The notes: a model not told the origin generated them from the letters alone. 64,000 nucleotides of DNA from Mycolicibacterium wolinskyi (GCF_002101965.1 NZ_LQQA01000013.1:124001-188000), one strand, 5' to 3'; numbered from the stretch's first letter, positions 1 through 12,336 are shown. Made by a program: numbers and translations.

Positions 1-613
<613 letters not shown>

Positions 614-621
<8 letters not shown>

Positions 622-3600
622 TGGCGGCCGCCATGATCGCCTCGTCCACATTGTCGCCGGCGCGCTTGGCCTCGGCGATGGCAGTCAGCACGCGCTTGTA
701 GTCGCGCGGCATGACCTTGACGAAATGCTTCAATTCGTTATCCCAATCAGACAGGACCCGCTGTCCCACAGTCGAATCCGTGGCATCAACGTGCGCGGCG
801 ATGAAGTTGCGCAGCCATACTGCGTCTTCTGAGTCGGTGCCCTCAAGCTCCTCCAACTCCACCATCTCGGTGTTCAGATTCTCCGACAGCGTGCCGGAGA
901 CGTTGTACACATACGCGATGCCGCCGGACATACCGGCCGCGAAGTTGCGGCCCGTCGGTCCGAGGATCACGACCTTGCCGCCGGTCATGTACTCGCAGCC
1001 ATGATCGCCGACGCCTTCGACCACCGCGTGGGCGCCGGAGTTACGCACCGCGAACCGCTCGCCCACCTGGCCGCGCAGGAACGCCTCACCGCTCGTGGCA
1101 CCGAACAGGATCACGTTGCCGGCGATGATGTTGTCTTCTGCCGCAAAGCCTTCCGGGGCCTCGTCGGCGGGGCGCACGACGATCCGTCCACCGGACAGGC
1201 CCTTGCCGACGTAGTCGTTGGCGTCGCCGTAGACCCGCAGCGTGATGCCCTTGGGGACGAACGCACCGAAGCTGTTGCCGGCCGACCCGTCGAACGTGAT
1301 GTCGATGGTGCCGTCCGGAAGCCCTTGCCCGCCATAGGCCTTGGTGACCTCGTGGCCGAGCATGGTGCCGACGGTGCGGTTGACGTTCGTGATCTTGGTC
1401 GAGAAACGCACCGGCGTGGCCGAATCCAGCGCTTCGCGGCTCTGCGTGATCAGCTGCTGGTCCAGCGCCTTGTCCAGACCGTGGTCCTGGCGCGAGCTGC
1501 AGTAGAGATCCTGGTTCATGAACGCCGATTCCGGCTCGTGCAGCACCGGAGTCAGGTCGAGCTTGTGCGCCTTCCAGTGCTCGGCGGCACGGGTCGTGTC
1601 GAGCGAACCGACCTGGCCCACCATCTCATTGACGGTGCGGAAGCCGAGCTGCGCCATGAGCTCGCGAACTTCCTCGGCGATGAACATGAAGAAGTTCTCG
1701 ACGAATTCGGGCTTGCCGTTGAACCGTTCGCGCAGCACCGGGTTCTGGGTGGCCACGCCCACCGGGCAGGTGTCGAGGTGGCACACGCGCATCATGATGC
1801 AGCCCGAGACCACGAGCGGCGCAGTGGCGAAGCCGAATTCCTCACCGCCCAGCAGTGCGGCGATGACCACGTCGCGGCCCGTCTTGAGCTGGCCGTCGAC
1901 CTGGACCACGATGCGGTCGCGAAGACCGTTGAGCAGCAGGGTCTGCTGGGTCTCGGCCAGGCCGAGCTCCCACGGCGCACCCGCGTGCTTCATCGAGGTC
2001 AGCGGTGTCGCACCGGTGCCGCCGTCGTGGCCCGAGATGAGCACCACGTCGGCGTGTGCCTTGGAAACGCCCGCGGCGACCGTGCCGACGCCGTTCTCGC
2101 TGACCAGCTTGACGTGCACGCGGGCCTGCGGGTTGGCGTTCTTCAGGTCGTGGATCAGCTGCGCGAGATCCTCGATCGAGTAGATGTCGTGGTGCGGCGG
2201 CGGCGAGATCAGGCCGACACCCGGGGTCGAGTGCCGCACCTCGGCCACCCACGGGTACACCTTGTGCCCCGGAAGCTGGCCGCCCTCACCGGGTTTCGCG
2301 CCCTGCGCCATCTTGATCTGGATGTCGGTGCAGTTCGTCAGATAGTGCGATGTCACACCGAACCGGCCCGATGCCACCTGCTTGATGGCGCTGCGGCGCC
2401 AGTCGCCGTTCTCGTCGCGGCCGAAGCGGCTGACGTGCTCGCCGCCCTCGCCCGAGTTCGACCGTCCGCCAAGGCGGTTCATCGCGATCGCGAGTGTCTC
2501 GTGCGCCTCGGCGGAGATCGAGCCGTAGCTCATGGCACCGGTCGAGAATCGCTTGACAATCTCCGACGCGGGCTCGACCTCGTCCAGTGGCACCGGCGGA
2601 CGCACGCCCTCGCGGAACTTCAAGAGCCCACGCAGCGAGGCGATGCGCTCGCTCTGGTCGTCGACGAGCTTGGTGTACTCCTTGAAGATCGAGTACTGAC
2701 CGGTGCGCGTCGAGTGCTGCAGCTTGAACACCGTGTCCGGGTTGAACAGGTGGTACTCGCCCTCACGGCGCCACTGGTACTCGCCGCCGACCTCGAGCTC
2801 GCGGTGGGCGCGTTCGTCGGGGCGGTCCAGGAATGCCAGCGAATGCCGGGTGGCGACGTCGTCGGCGATGTCGTCGAGGTCGATGCCACCGACGGGGCAC
2901 GCGAGGCCGGTGAAGTACTCGTCGAGCACTTGCTGGCTGATGCCGATGGCCTGGAACAGCTGGGCGCCGGTGTAGGAGGCCAGAGTCGAGATGCCCATCT
3001 TGGACATCACCTTGAGCACGCCCTTGCCTGCCGCCTTGACGTAGTTGGCCTTGGCCTTGTCGCTCGTGATGCCGGTGATCACACCGCGATCGACCATGTC
3101 CTCGATCGACTCGAACGCCATGTACGGGTTGATCGCCGCAGCGCCGAAGCCGACCAGCATGGCCATGTGGTGCACCTCGCGGGCGTCACCGGCCTCGACG
3201 ACCAGACCGACCTTGGTGCGGGTGCGCTCGCGGACCAGGTGATGGTGCACGGCCGCAACCGACAGCAGCGACGGGATCGGCGCCATCGTCTCGTTGGATT
3301 CGCGGTCGGACAGCACGATGATGCGGGCGCCGTCGCGGATCGCCTCGGACACCTTGGCGCGCACGTTGTCGAGGGCTTCCTTGAGCCCCTTGCCGCCCCG
3401 GTTCACCGGGTACAGGCAGCGGATCACCGCGGCCCGCATGCCGTGCTTGTGGCCGCGGATCTCGTGGTCGGGATCCACGCACATGAGCTTCGACAAATCG
3501 GCGTTGCGCAGGATCGGCTGCGGCAGCACGATCTGGCGGCACGACTCGGCGCCCGGGTTGAGCAGGTCGCCTTCCGGCCCGATGACGCCCTGCAGGCTGG

Positions 3601-5251
3601 TCACGACCTCTTCGCGGATGGCGTCCAGCGGTGGGTTCGTCACCTGGGCGAACAACTGCTGGAAGTAGTCGAACAGCATGCGCGGGCGCGCCGAGAGGAC
3701 GGCGACGGGCGTGTCGGTGCCCATCGAGCCCAGGGCCTCGGCACCCGTGCGGGCCATGGGCGCCACGAGCAGGTTGAGCTCTTCGTAGGTGTAGCCGAAG
3801 ATCTGCTGGCGCAGTACGACCCGGTGGTGCGGCATGCGGACGTAGTCACCCGGCGGCAGCTCGTCGAGGTGGAACAGGCCCGATTCGAGCCATTCCTGGT
3901 ACGGCTGCTCGGCCGCGAGTTCGGCCTTGACTTCCTCGTCGGAGACGATGCGGCCCTGCGCGGTGTCCACGAGGAACATGCGGCCCGGCTGCAGGCGCAT
4001 CTTCTTGACGACGGTGGACGGGTCGAGGGGCAGGACGCCGGCCTCCGACGCCATCACCACGAGACCGTCGTCGGTCACCCAGATGCGCGACGGGCGCAGG
4101 CCGTTGCGGTCGAGCACCGCGCCGATGACGGTGCCGTCGGTGAAGCAGACCGAGGCCGGTCCGTCCCACGGCTCCATGAGCGACGCGTGGTACTGGTAAA
4201 AGGCCCGCCGCGCGGGGTCCATCGACTCGTGCCGCTCCCACGCCTCGGGGATCATCATCAGCACGGCGTGCGGCAGGCTGCGGCCGCCAAGGTGCAGCAG
4301 TTCGAGCACCTCGTCGAAGCGTGCGGTGTCCGAAGCCCCCGGAGTGCAGACCGGAACGATCTTGTCGAGGCCCTCGGTGCCGAACAGGTCGGTGCGGATC
4401 AGCGCCTCGCGGGCGCGCATCCAGTTCTCGTTACCGGTGACGGTGTTGATCTCGCCGTTGTGGGCGATGCGCCGGAACGGATGCGCCAGCGGCCACGACG
4501 GGAACGTGTTGGTGGAGAACCGCGAGTGCACGATGCCCAGCGCACTGGTCAGCCGGTCGTCCTGCAGATCCAGGTAGAACGCCTTGAGCTGCGGGGTGGT
4601 CAGCATGCCCTTGTAGACGAAGGTCTGACCGGAAAGGCTTGGGAAGTAGACGGTCTCGCGTCCGGGGCCGTCCTGGCCAGGACCCTTGGTGCCGAGTTCG
4701 TGTTCGGCGCGCTTGCGCACGACGTACGCGCGACGCTCCAGGTCCATGCCCGACGCGCCGCCCAGGAAGATCTGGCGGAAGGTCGGCATGGCGTCCCGGG
4801 CGAGCGCACCGAGAGAGGAGTCGTCGGTGGGCACCTCACGCCAGCCGAGCACCTCAAGGCCTTCGGCCTCGGCGATCTTTTCGACGGCCTCGCACGCGGT
4901 CGCAGCGTCACGCGACGACTGCGGCAGGAATGCGATGCCGGTGGCGTAGCTGCCCGCCTCGGGAAGATCGAACTCGACGACGTCGCGCAGGAAGGCGTCC
5001 GGCACCTGGATGAGGATGCCGGCGCCGTCGCCGGTGTTGGGCTCGGCGCCCTGGGCACCGCGGTGCTCGAGGTTCACGAGCGCCGTGATGGCCTTGTCGA
5101 CGATGTCGCGGCTGCGGCGGCCATGCATGTCGGCCACCATTGCTACGCCGCACGCGTCATGTTCGTACGCGGGGTTGTACATGCCCTGCATACGCGAGGA
5201 GCTGTTCCCACTCTGGCTCTGGGGCGTCATTCCCACCTGGCCCTTCAACAT
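614..5251 (-). CDS. gltB: Glutamate synthase large subunit GltB
   Basis: This is the alpha subunit of NADPH-dependent glutamate synthase and the partner of the downstream gltD. The mature N-terminus is the catalytic cysteine of the glutamine amidotransferase domain, seen as [11 protein letters not shown] with Cys34 of this reading, so a propeptide of up to 33 residues would be cleaved. A central FMN/2-oxoglutarate synthase domain follows, with the 3Fe-4S cysteine pattern [15 protein letters not shown], and then a C-terminal glycine-rich beta-helix. At 1545 residues it has family length. Start choice is open: ATG at 5249-5251, ATG at 5228-5230 (seven codons later) and internal methionines 21 and 24 all keep the catalytic cysteine. 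A 418-bp non-coding stretch lies upstream. Confidence 0.96.
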
Positions 5252-5669
5252 GCATTTCTGGAGCTTCGCCGCTAGTCACCACTTACAGCGACTAGCTGGC
5301 GTTAGCCGGCTCGGCGGTGGAAGCCCTTCGTGCAGCACTGAACGACGGCTATGCCCCACACGCCATAAGTGGACAAAACGATAAGACAGAAACCGGGCGA
5401 CATGCCAACTTAGCCAAGCCTAACTATACTCGCTGGTCAACGGAGTTCCGTTGCGGCGCGAACAGTGCCAGAATGTCGAATCACGTTGCAACAGAGGGTA
5501 TTTCACGCAACCACCTATCGGGTGGCCGCCACCCCTTCGAAGCCTCTTACCCGCCCCCTACCGACAATTCGTTTGCTGTAGATCTTGTTATACCGAAGTT
5601 ATTGTGCCGTGATGGGTCGTTATTCTATTTGCTGAAAAGCTTAGTCAGATTCTTAGAATTGGTCGCCGA
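5252..5669. promoter_or_regulatory. Non-coding stretch upstream of gltB
   Basis: No convincing gene lies in these 418 bases between the copper ATPase stop and gltB, which are read in the same direction. The part from about 5400 to 5660 is clearly more AT-rich than its surroundings and contains a short hairpin (CCACC-TATCG-GGTGG near 5511-5525). It presumably holds the gltB promoter and leader. I could not assign a -10/-35 pair or a nitrogen-regulator site with confidence. Confidence 0.4.
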
Positions 5670-7715
5670 TCACGTCCGGCCCGCCCGAACGGCGGATTCG
5701 GGCCGCAAATCGAGCCGGCGCAACAACTGCGCGTTGAGCGCGACTACCACAGTCGACACCGACATGAGCACCGCGCCCACCGACATCGGCAGCACGAACC
5801 CGACGGGAGCGAGCACACCCGCCGCCAACGGAACCGAGATGAGGTTGTAACCCGCTGCCCACCAAAGGTTTTGGCGCATCTTGCGGTAGGACTGCGTCGA
5901 CAGCTCGATCACCGACAGCACCGAACGCGGATCGGAGCTCGCCAGGATCACCCCTGCCGACCCGATCGCGACATCGGTACCGGCGCCGATCGCGATGCCC
6001 ACATCGGCCTGTGCGAGTGCCGGCGCGTCATTCACGCCGTCACCGACCATCGCCACGGTCAGTCCCTCGCGCTGCAGTTCGGTGACCTTGGCGGCCTTGT
6101 CCTCGGGACGCACGCCGGCATAGAACCGGTCGATTCCGAGATCGGCGGCGACGGCTGCCGCGACGGGCTCGGCGTCGCCGGTGATCATGACGACGCTGAC
6201 CCCGCGCTCGTGGAGCGCATCGACCGCCTGTCGGGATTCCGGACGGATCTCGTCGGCCAATGCCAATGCACCGGCGACCGCCCCATCGACCAGAACGTGC
6301 AGCACGATCGCCCCGTGCCACTGCGTGGTCTCCGGCAACGGGGCTACGCCGGCCTGCTCGAGCAGCCGTGGTCCGCCGACCTGGACCCGCCGGCCCGATA
6401 CGACCGCGCTCACGCCGACCGCGGGCGACGACGTGAATTCCGACGCCGACGGGACCGCCAGGCCACTACGCTGCGCCGCTGAGACGATCGCCTTGGCCAG
6501 TGGGTGCTCGGAGGCCGCTTCGGCTGCTGCCGCGAGCGTCAGCACCTCGTCGTCGCTCCCGCCGGTCGCCAGCACCCCCGTCACTGCGGGCTCGCCCTTG
6601 GTCAGCGTCCCGGTCTTGTCGAACAGCACGGCCTTGACCGAGCGCATGGTCTCCAACGCCAGCCGGTCCTTGACCAGGACACCTCCCCGCGCGGCCCGCT
6701 CGGTCGCGATGGACACCACGAGTGGGATCGCCAGACCGAGTGCATGGGGGCAGGCGATCACCAGGACGGTGATCGTGCGGACGACGGCCTCGTCGGGCTG
6801 CCCCAGATACGTCCAGACGATCGCGGTCAGAATCGCTGCGCCCAAGGCGAACCAGAACAGCCAGCCCGCCGCCCGATCCGCGAGCCGCTGAGCGCGAGAC
6901 GAGGAGTTCATCGCATCGGTGACCAGGCGTTGAATGCCCGCGAGCGCGGTGTCCTCGCCGACGGCGGTCACCGTGATCCGCAAGCCGGAATCCGTCGCCA
7001 CGGTGCCGGCGACGACGTTGTCGCCGACGCTGCGGCGCACCGGCCGCGACTCGCCTGTCACCATCGATTCGTCGACGTCGGCCGAGCCGTCCACGATCCT
7101 TCCGTCGACCGGGACACTGCCGCCCGGCCGCACGATCACGAGGTCACCGACGCGCAGGTCCGCAGGCGCGACCGTGACGATCTGTTCGGTGCCACCGCTG
7201 TCGTCGACCCGCTCGGCCTCGTCGGGCAACAACGCCGCCAACGAGTCGAGCGCCGATGTGGTCTGCGCGAGCGAACGCATCTCGATCCAGTGGCCGAGCA
7301 GCATGATCACGATCAGCAGCGCGAGCTCCCACCAGAAGTCCAGCTGGTGGTGCAGAAGGCCGAGGCTCGCGCCCCACGAGGCGAGGAACGCGACCGTGAT
7401 CGCCAGGCCGATCAGCAGCATCATTCCCGGTGCGCGCGAGCGTATTTCGCTGACGGCACCGACCAGGAACGGCCGGCCACCCCAGACGTACATGACGGTT
7501 CCGAGCACCGGCGACACCCAGCGCAGGCCGGTCGCGTCGGGAATCGAATAGCCGAGCAACATCGCGAACATCGGCGAGAAGAGGACGGTCGGGACCGCCA
7601 GGATCGCCATGATCCAGAACAGCCGCCGGAACTGCCCGGCGTGGTCCCCGTGACCGCCCCCATGCCCCTCGGCGTGTCCGGAATGTCCGTGTTGTGCGTG
7701 ATCGGTCATGGTCAT
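5670..7715 (-). CDS. copB: Copper-translocating P1B-type ATPase (CopB-like, CPH motif)
   Basis: This is a membrane heavy-metal export ATPase of 681 residues. It starts with a histidine-rich stretch of about 25 residues ([17 protein letters not shown]), then has the usual membrane helices, the actuator TGES, the transmembrane metal-site motif CPH inside [10 protein letters not shown], the phosphorylation site DKTGTLT, the SEHP motif and the hinge [13 protein letters not shown] together with a His-rich N-terminus and no CXXC domain marks the CopB-like subgroup, associated with Cu(II)/Ag(I), rather than CopA. The start ATG at 7713-7715 (or 7707-7709) is preferred over the longer reading because the latter would run through the palindromic operator at 7725-7745. 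No Shine-Dalgarno is visible, so a leaderless or very short leader transcript is likely. Confidence 0.92.
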   Translation of the reverse strand: MTMTDHAQHGHSGHAEGHGGGHGDHAGQFRRLFWIMAILAVPTVLFSPMFAMLLGYSIPDATGLRWVSPVLGTVMYVWGGRPFLVGAVSEIRSRAPGMMLLIGLAITVAFLASWGASLGLLHHQLDFWWELALLIVIMLLGHWIEMRSLAQTTSALDSLAALLPDEAERVDDSGGTEQIVTVAPADLRVGDLVIVRPGGSVPVDGRIVDGSADVDESMVTGESRPVRRSVGDNVVAGTVATDSGLRITVTAVGEDTALAGIQRLVTDAMNSSSRAQRLADRAAGWLFWFALGAAILTAIVWTYLGQPDEAVVRTITVLVIACPHALGLAIPLVVSIATERAARGGVLVKDRLALETMRSVKAVLFDKTGTLTKGEPAVTGVLATGGSDDEVLTLAAAAEAASEHPLAKAIVSAAQRSGLAVPSASEFTSSPAVGVSAVVSGRRVQVGGPRLLEQAGVAPLPETTQWHGAIVLHVLVDGAVAGALALADEIRPESRQAVDALHERGVSVVMITGDAEPVAAAVAADLGIDRFYAGVRPEDKAAKVTELQREGLTVAMVGDGVNDAPALAQADVGIAIGAGTDVAIGSAGVILASSDPRSVLSVIELSTQSYRKMRQNLWWAAGYNLISVPLAAGVLAPVGFVLPMSVGAVLMSVSTVVVALNAQLLRRLDLRPESAVRAGRT

Positions 7716-7724
7716 GCCGCCATG

Positions 7725-7745
7725 ATATACCCCCTGGGGGTATAT
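7725..7745. promoter_or_regulatory. Palindromic copper-responsive operator (CsoR/RicR type)
   Basis: This is a perfect inverted repeat with two 10-bp arms around one central base; its core is TACCCCCTGGGGGTA. This C/G-tract palindrome flanked by TA is the kind of site bound by CsoR and RicR copper sensors in mycobacteria. It starts 9 bp upstream of the preferred copper ATPase start and lies between that gene and the divergent thioesterase, so it most likely represses the ATPase until copper is present. No csoR or ricR gene is in the window, so the regulator must act in trans. Confidence 0.8.
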
Positions 7746-7777
7746 GGCCACCGCCCCGAACGGCACTGTGGACGGCC

Positions 7778-8581
7778 ATGCACTATCCGCTGAGTACCCC
7801 GCTGGGCCGCATGGGCGTCGAAACCCAGATCGAGGGCCCCGATCGGTGCGTCGCCTCGATCCCGGCGGGTGGACTTCTCAACCCGTTCACGGGTGCACCG
7901 ACGCTCGCGCCCGTGGCGATGCTCATCGACCACGTCGGCGGCCTGGTCAATCACCACCGCCGCGGACCGGACGAGTGGACGGTGTCGAGCGAGCTCGCCG
8001 TGGAGTTCGCCCCGAATGCGGTCGAGCTAGTCAGCGTGGCGCCACAGCTTCCGGTCGTGGCCACCGGGCGACCGTTCGGCCCGACCGGGGCCGCGCCACT
8101 GGCACTGTGCGAGCTCACCCATGCCGGGCAGCTCCTCGCGACCGCCACGGTGCGGTCGTTTCACATCACCGCGCCGGGCCACCTCATCGAGTGGCCGACC
8201 GACTCGGCCGACGCCGCCCTGCCGGCAACACTGACCGAACGGATGGCGGTGCAAGTCGCCGAGAGCGGCGGAACGACCAAGGTGTTGCGCCAGCTGTCGG
8301 ACCCGGTGATCAACAACAGCCTCGGCATCGTCCACGGCGGGATGTCGGCAGCGGCCCTGGAACTCGTGGCGTCGGCAGCGGTGAACGAGGGGCAGGAGGC
8401 AAGCCCCATGCGGACGGGCTCCCTGCGCATCAACTTCCTGCGCCAGTTTCGTGGCGGCGACGAATCCCGCTATGAGGGCAAGGCCGTCCGGGTGGGCCGC
8501 AGCACCGCGGTGGCCGACGCGTCCGCTGTCGGCGACGACGGCAAGATCGCGCTGCTGGCGCGCCTCACCGCGTACCGCTGA
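7778..8581 (+). CDS. PaaI/hotdog-fold thioesterase family protein
   Basis: The protein is 267 residues long and looks like two hotdog units in tandem. The second unit has the family's active-site helix motif [17 protein letters not shown]. Relatives hydrolyse acyl-CoA thioesters; no particular substrate is suggested here. It is divergent from the copper ATPase across the palindromic operator and may share some of its control, although a role in copper resistance is not evident. The start ATG at 7778 is chosen because the longer reading would begin inside the ATPase and contain the operator. The next gene begins 32 bp downstream. Confidence 0.75.
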   Translation: MHYPLSTPLGRMGVETQIEGPDRCVASIPAGGLLNPFTGAPTLAPVAMLIDHVGGLVNHHRRGPDEWTVSSELAVEFAPNAVELVSVAPQLPVVATGRPFGPTGAAPLALCELTHAGQLLATATVRSFHITAPGHLIEWPTDSADAALPATLTERMAVQVAESGGTTKVLRQLSDPVINNSLGIVHGGMSAAALELVASAAVNEGQEASPMRTGSLRINFLRQFRGGDESRYEGKAVRVGRSTAVADASAVGDDGKIALLARLTAYR

Positions 8582-8613
8582 ACGCCGGCCGGTTGCCCAG
8601 TACCATCCGCAAC

Positions 8614-9984
8614 ATGCGCCAGACGCACGAATCCGACGGTGGCCTCGGCGGATTCATCCGGCAGTCCGGCTATCTGCGCAAGTGGTTGATCCTCGGCATA
8701 TCGATCGGCATCATCGCCGGGCTCGGTGCGGTGGTGTTCTACCTGGCACTCGACTATGCCGGCCGGTTCCTGCTCGGCTACCTCGGCGGCTACGACATCC
8801 CGAAACCGACCGGTGACGGCGGCGATCCCGGCTCGGCCGGATTCGACCGGCCCTGGGCGATACCGCTGATCGCGTGCGGCGGCGCACTGGTCTCGGCCCT
8901 GCTCGTGGCGAGATTCGCCCCGGAAGCCGAAGGCCACGGCACCGACAACGCGATCGAAGCCGTGCACACCGACCCACGCAGCATCCGGGTCAGGGCCATC
9001 GTGGTGAAAACCATTGCGAGCGCCTTGACGATCGGTTCGGGTGGATCCGGTGGCCGGGAAGGCCCGGCCGCTCAGATATCGGCCGGATTCGGCTCGCTGC
9101 TCACGCGTTGGCTCAACCTGTCCGACGAGGACGGCCGGTTGGCGGTGTCGCTGGGAATCGGTGCAGGCATCGGAGCCATCTTCGGCGCGCCGCTGGGCGG
9201 GGCGGTACTGGCCGCCTCGATCGTCTACCGCGAAGACTTCGACTACAAGGCGCTCGTACCCGGGTTCATCACGTCGGCAACGGCATATGCGGTCTTGGGT
9301 TCGTTCCTCGGGTTCGACCCGCTGTTCGGCTTCCTGGCCGCCGATTACCGGTTCGATCACCCGCTGGATCTCGGCTGGTTCGTGGTGCTGGGTGCGCTCG
9401 CCGCGGGCGTCGGCTGGCTCTACGCCCGGGTCTTCTACGGCACCGTCGCACTCACCGCGAAACTGCCCGGCGGCAAGGTCGTCAAACCCACGCTGGGCGG
9501 CCTCGCCGTGGGCCTGCTGGCCCTGATCATCCCGCAGGTACTCGCCAGCGGGTACGGCTGGGCCGAAAAGGCAGCGGCCACCGAGACTTTGATGGCCATC
9601 CCGTTGTGGATCGTGGTGCTGCTGCCGTTCGCGAAGATCCTCGCCACGTCCCTGTCCATCGGCACCGGCGGATCGGGCGGCATCTTCGGACCCGGCGTGG
9701 TGATCGGCGCATTCCTCGGCGCTGCGCTGTGGCGCCTCGGTGACGTGCTCGGGGCGCCCGGTTTGCCGGACAGCCCAGCGGTTTTCGTCGTGGTGGGCAT
9801 GATGGCGTGCTTCGGCAGCGTCGCACACGCCCCGTTGGCCGTGATGATCATGGTGTGCGAGATGACCGGCTCGTTCTCCGTGATCCCGTGCGCGATGGTC
9901 GCGGTCGGTATCGCCTATCTGCTGATCTCCCGGACCGACGTGTCCATCTACCGAGCCCAACGGCTCGACCGCGATCACGTGTAA
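8614..9984 (+). CDS. ClC-family chloride channel or H+/Cl- antiporter
   Basis: This integral membrane protein of 456 residues has the three ClC selectivity signatures: [11 protein letters not shown], the helix-N motif [13 protein letters not shown], and the conserved pore region of the second half. Many hydrophobic segments fill the rest. It corresponds in content and orientation to Rv0143c within a conserved mycobacterial block. No C-terminal CBS domains are present, as in short bacterial ClC proteins. The glutamate of GREGP is the usual gating glutamate. Start: ATG at 8614; a TTG seven codons upstream (8593) would extend the protein but has no better ribosome site. Confidence 0.93.
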   Translation: MRQTHESDGGLGGFIRQSGYLRKWLILGISIGIIAGLGAVVFYLALDYAGRFLLGYLGGYDIPKPTGDGGDPGSAGFDRPWAIPLIACGGALVSALLVARFAPEAEGHGTDNAIEAVHTDPRSIRVRAIVVKTIASALTIGSGGSGGREGPAAQISAGFGSLLTRWLNLSDEDGRLAVSLGIGAGIGAIFGAPLGGAVLAASIVYREDFDYKALVPGFITSATAYAVLGSFLGFDPLFGFLAADYRFDHPLDLGWFVVLGALAAGVGWLYARVFYGTVALTAKLPGGKVVKPTLGGLAVGLLALIIPQVLASGYGWAEKAAATETLMAIPLWIVVLLPFAKILATSLSIGTGGSGGIFGPGVVIGAFLGAALWRLGDVLGAPGLPDSPAVFVVVGMMACFGSVAHAPLAVMIMVCEMTGSFSVIPCAMVAVGIAYLLISRTDVSIYRAQRLDRDHV

Positions 9985-10118
9985 CGGAAACGTGGAGCAC
10001 CGGTTTCGGTGGGATAGCGTTAATTTCGGTCAGCGAACAGTTTGACAACGATGACTCTGCCATCGATGGATGGCGTGCGACGGTACCGAGGACCACACCC
10101 GACAGTGGAGGAGTCCTC

Positions 10119-10898
10119 ATGTACACGCCCACTATGACACATAGATTGGCGGCTGAGTTCATCGGCACGTTCTGGCTGGTTCTCGGCGGCTGCGGCAGCG
10201 CCGTCTTCGCCGCCAAGTTCGTCGCCGACGACGGGATCTCGCTTGGGATCGGCTTTCTCGGCGTCTCGCTGGCATTTGGTTTGACCGTGCTCACCGGCGT
10301 GTACGCGTTCGGCGTCGTCTCGGGCGGTCACTTCAACCCGGCCGTCACTCTCGGCGCGGCACTGGCGCGCCGGGTCGAGTGGAAAGCCGTTGTGCCGTAT
10401 TGGATCACCCAAGTCATCGGTGGCCTGGTGGCCGGCCTGGTGATCTATGTGATCGCCAAGGGGCAGGACGGGTGGACCGCGACCGGCAACATGGCGGCCA
10501 ACGGCTACGGTGACAACTCGCCTGGCGGCTACTCGCTCGTGGCGGTGCTGATCGCCGAGATCGTCCTGACCGGCATCTTCCTGCTCGTCATCCTCGGCTC
10601 GACCGATGACCGGGCGCCGAAGGGCTTCGCCGGCCTGTCGATCGGCCTCACGCTGACACTGATCCACCTCATCTCGATTCCGATCTCCAACACATCGGTC
10701 AACCCGGCCCGGTCGACGGCGGTCGCGTTCTTCAACGGCGACGGCGCGCCCGCACAGCTGTGGGTGTTCTGGCTGGCGCCGCTGATCGGTGCGGCGATCG
10801 CCGGTCTGGCCTACCCGTATCTGTTCGGGGTCGCCGAGGAATTGGCCGACCGCCCGGTCCGCGACGACGCACTCGAACCGCCCGATCAGGTGAGGTGA
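10119..10898 (+). CDS. aqpZ: Aquaporin Z-type water channel
   Basis: This MIP-family channel of 259 residues carries the two pore NPA loops, [12 protein letters not shown] in the first half and NTSVNPARS in the second, together with six hydrophobic segments. AqpZ members pass water across the inner membrane and help with osmotic balance. The start ATG at 10119 has a good ribosome site (GGAGGAG about six bases upstream). Its 3' end overlaps by 13 bp the end of the convergent metallo-hydrolase gene. The hydrophilic C-terminal tail (about 20 residues with DRPVRDD) is somewhat longer than in the E. coli protein. Confidence 0.93.
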   Translation: MYTPTMTHRLAAEFIGTFWLVLGGCGSAVFAAKFVADDGISLGIGFLGVSLAFGLTVLTGVYAFGVVSGGHFNPAVTLGAALARRVEWKAVVPYWITQVIGGLVAGLVIYVIAKGQDGWTATGNMAANGYGDNSPGGYSLVAVLIAEIVLTGIFLLVILGSTDDRAPKGFAGLSIGLTLTLIHLISIPISNTSVNPARSTAVAFFNGDGAPAQLWVFWLAPLIGAAIAGLAYPYLFGVAEELADRPVRDDALEPPDQVR

Positions 10899-11713
10899 TC
10901 GAACTCGCCACTGACCCAGCGGATGTGAGTCTCAGCTGATCGGTGCACCACATCCTTGGCGGCACTGTCGATCTCGTCGCCGCCAAGGGTGTAGAGCCGG
11001 TCGTAGTCGTAGGCGTCCAGCCGGTCCACGATCCGCCGCACGACCGCCGCCGACAACGGGACATGTTTGGGGAAGTTGCGCTGGAACGACACCCAGTTCT
11101 TGGCCAGCCCACCGCTGATGCTGTCGCCGGTGAGCAGGGTGCCGTCGGCGGTCAGCGCCACCGAGCTGCCGCGCATGTGCCCGCCGACGTGGATGAGCCG
11201 TACACCGGCGACCGGTTGGATCTCTCCGTTCCACAACTCGATCAACGGGTCCGGAGACGGAATCCACTCCGCGTCGAGCTCGTTCACGTAGACCGGTACG
11301 CCGCCGAATTCCCGGCTCCAGCTCAGCTGGGCGCCGAACATATGCGGGTGGCTGGCCGCGATCGCCGCTACACCGCCGAGCCGGCGGACGACGCCCAGGA
11401 TTTCGTCGTCGAGGTAGCTCGGCGCATCCCACAGCAGATTGCCGGCGGAGGTCTGTACCAGATATGAGCGATGACCGATCGCGAACCGCGGCGCCCGCCG
11501 GAGGCTGTGGACGCCGCGGCCGTGATCGACATGCTCGGTGTGATGCTGTTGCGCGGCAAGCGCTTCCAACGTGGTCCACGTGCCGTGCGGCGGCAGGTCG
11601 CCGCGCTCCTCGATCGAGACGACCTCAGAGGTCAACACACAGCTGTTCTCCGGCGGCCGACGGTCGGAATCGGCGTGCTCGACGCCGCATCCCGTGCATA
11701 TCCAAGTTGGCAT
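10886..11713 (-). CDS. Metallo-beta-lactamase-fold hydrolase with N-terminal zinc-ribbon-like motif
   Basis: The protein is 275 residues long. Its N-terminus reads [10 protein letters not shown], a CXXC-containing zinc-ribbon-like start, and the rest looks like a metallo-beta-lactamase fold with ASHPHMFG in the position of the metal-binding HXH loop, [12 protein letters not shown] and LTGDSISGG. The usual HXHXDH string is degraded to HPHMFG, so full metal occupancy is uncertain. Enzymes of this fold hydrolyse thioesters, lactones or similar bonds; the substrate is unknown. ATG at 11711-11713 is preferred because a good inverted repeat resembling a SoxR box lies 15 bp upstream, with a -10-like CAGCCT placed for a leaderless message. 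Confidence 0.75.
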   Translation of the reverse strand: MPTWICTGCGVEHADSDRRPPENSCVLTSEVVSIEERGDLPPHGTWTTLEALAAQQHHTEHVDHGRGVHSLRRAPRFAIGHRSYLVQTSAGNLLWDAPSYLDDEILGVVRRLGGVAAIAASHPHMFGAQLSWSREFGGVPVYVNELDAEWIPSPDPLIELWNGEIQPVAGVRLIHVGGHMRGSSVALTADGTLLTGDSISGGLAKNWVSFQRNFPKHVPLSAAVVRRIVDRLDAYDYDRLYTLGGDEIDSAAKDVVHRSAETHIRWVSGEFDHLT

Positions 11714-11727
11714 GCCACCAGGCTGGC

Positions 11728-11747
11728 ACCTCAACAGAGGTTGAGGT
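11728..11747 (-). promoter_or_regulatory. SoxR-like (MerR-family) operator
   Basis: ACCTCAACAGAGGTTGAGGT is a perfect 8-bp inverted repeat with a 4-bp centre. It closely resembles the SoxR box (CCTCAA...TTGAGG). On the minus strand a -35-like TTGACC (11745-11750) and a -10-like CAGCCT (11720-11725) are 19 bp apart, the overlong spacer typical of promoters controlled by MerR-family activators. The downstream gene is the metallo-hydrolase starting at 11713. No soxR gene is in the window. Confidence 0.6.
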
Positions 11748-11772
11748 CAACAACCTGGCGGCACAGTCGAGC

Positions 11773-12336
11773 TCACGCGCTCTTGCGGCGCGCCTTACCG
11801 GCGGCTCCCTTTTCGGTCGGTTGGCCCTCGTGCGCGAGTTGTCCGCCCGCACTCTCCAGATGGGCCCGCACGAACCACTGGAACTTCTCGAGTTCGGCCG
11901 AGTGGTCGATCAAGACGTCCTGCGAGACGAGATCAAGATCTTCGAGCCGCTCGATGGCCTTGCGGGTGTCTTCGATGACCCCGTTGTAGACGAGATCGAG
12001 CGCGGCCAGGTGCGCTTGGACATTGTCGCGGCCGACGGAGTAGTCGTCCCAGCTGCGGTCGGCGACGATGGCGCCCGGCGTGCCCTTCGGCGAGGCGCCA
12101 AGGGCGGCGATCCGCTCGGCGACCTCGTCGGCGTAGCCGCGCACGAGCTCCACCTGCGGGTCGATCATCTCGTGCACCCCGATGAAGTTCGGGCCCACGA
12201 CGTTCCAGTGAATGTGCTTGAGCGTCAGGTGCAGATCGTTGTAGGTGCTCAACTGCTTCTGCAAGAGCTCGGCTACCTCTGCGCCCTGCTTGTCCGTGAG
12301 GCCGGGGATGGTGAAGGTGTTCTTCGATGAGGGCAT
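11773..12336 (-). CDS. dps: Dps, DNA-protecting ferritin-like protein
   Basis: This is a 187-residue starvation-type Dps. It should form a dodecamer that stores iron, uses peroxide and binds DNA in stationary phase. The ferroxidase-site residues that sit between subunits are visible: LKHIHWNVVG near residue 40, then MIDPQVELVRGYADEVAER. A basic C-terminal tail ending KGAAGKARRKSA matches the DNA-binding tail of mycobacterial Dps1. The start ATG at 12334-12336 follows a strong ribosome site (AAAGGAG). It stands alone between the metallo-hydrolase and the glycosylase gene, all on the same strand. Confidence 0.94.
   Translation of the reverse strand: MPSSKNTFTIPGLTDKQGAEVAELLQKQLSTYNDLHLTLKHIHWNVVGPNFIGVHEMIDPQVELVRGYADEVAERIAALGASPKGTPGAIVADRSWDDYSVGRDNVQAHLAALDLVYNGVIEDTRKAIERLEDLDLVSQDVLIDHSAELEKFQWFVRAHLESAGGQLAHEGQPTEKGAAGKARRKSA

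Noticed and set aside
1001..5275. Plus-strand open frame of 1424 codons opposite gltB
   Set aside because: It is the antisense shadow of gltB. The Arg/Val/His-rich composition and absence of any domain are typical of mirrored high-GC codons, while gltB itself is full of conserved motifs.
6504..7793. Plus-strand open frame of about 430 codons opposite the copper ATPase
   Set aside because: Shadow frame; the minus strand carries CPH, DKTGT and GDGVNDAP in order, and the plus-strand translation is low-complexity.
8470..9978. Minus-strand open frame of about 500 codons opposite the ClC gene
   Set aside because: Antisense frame rich in His, Asp, Arg and Gln; the plus strand has the ClC signatures.
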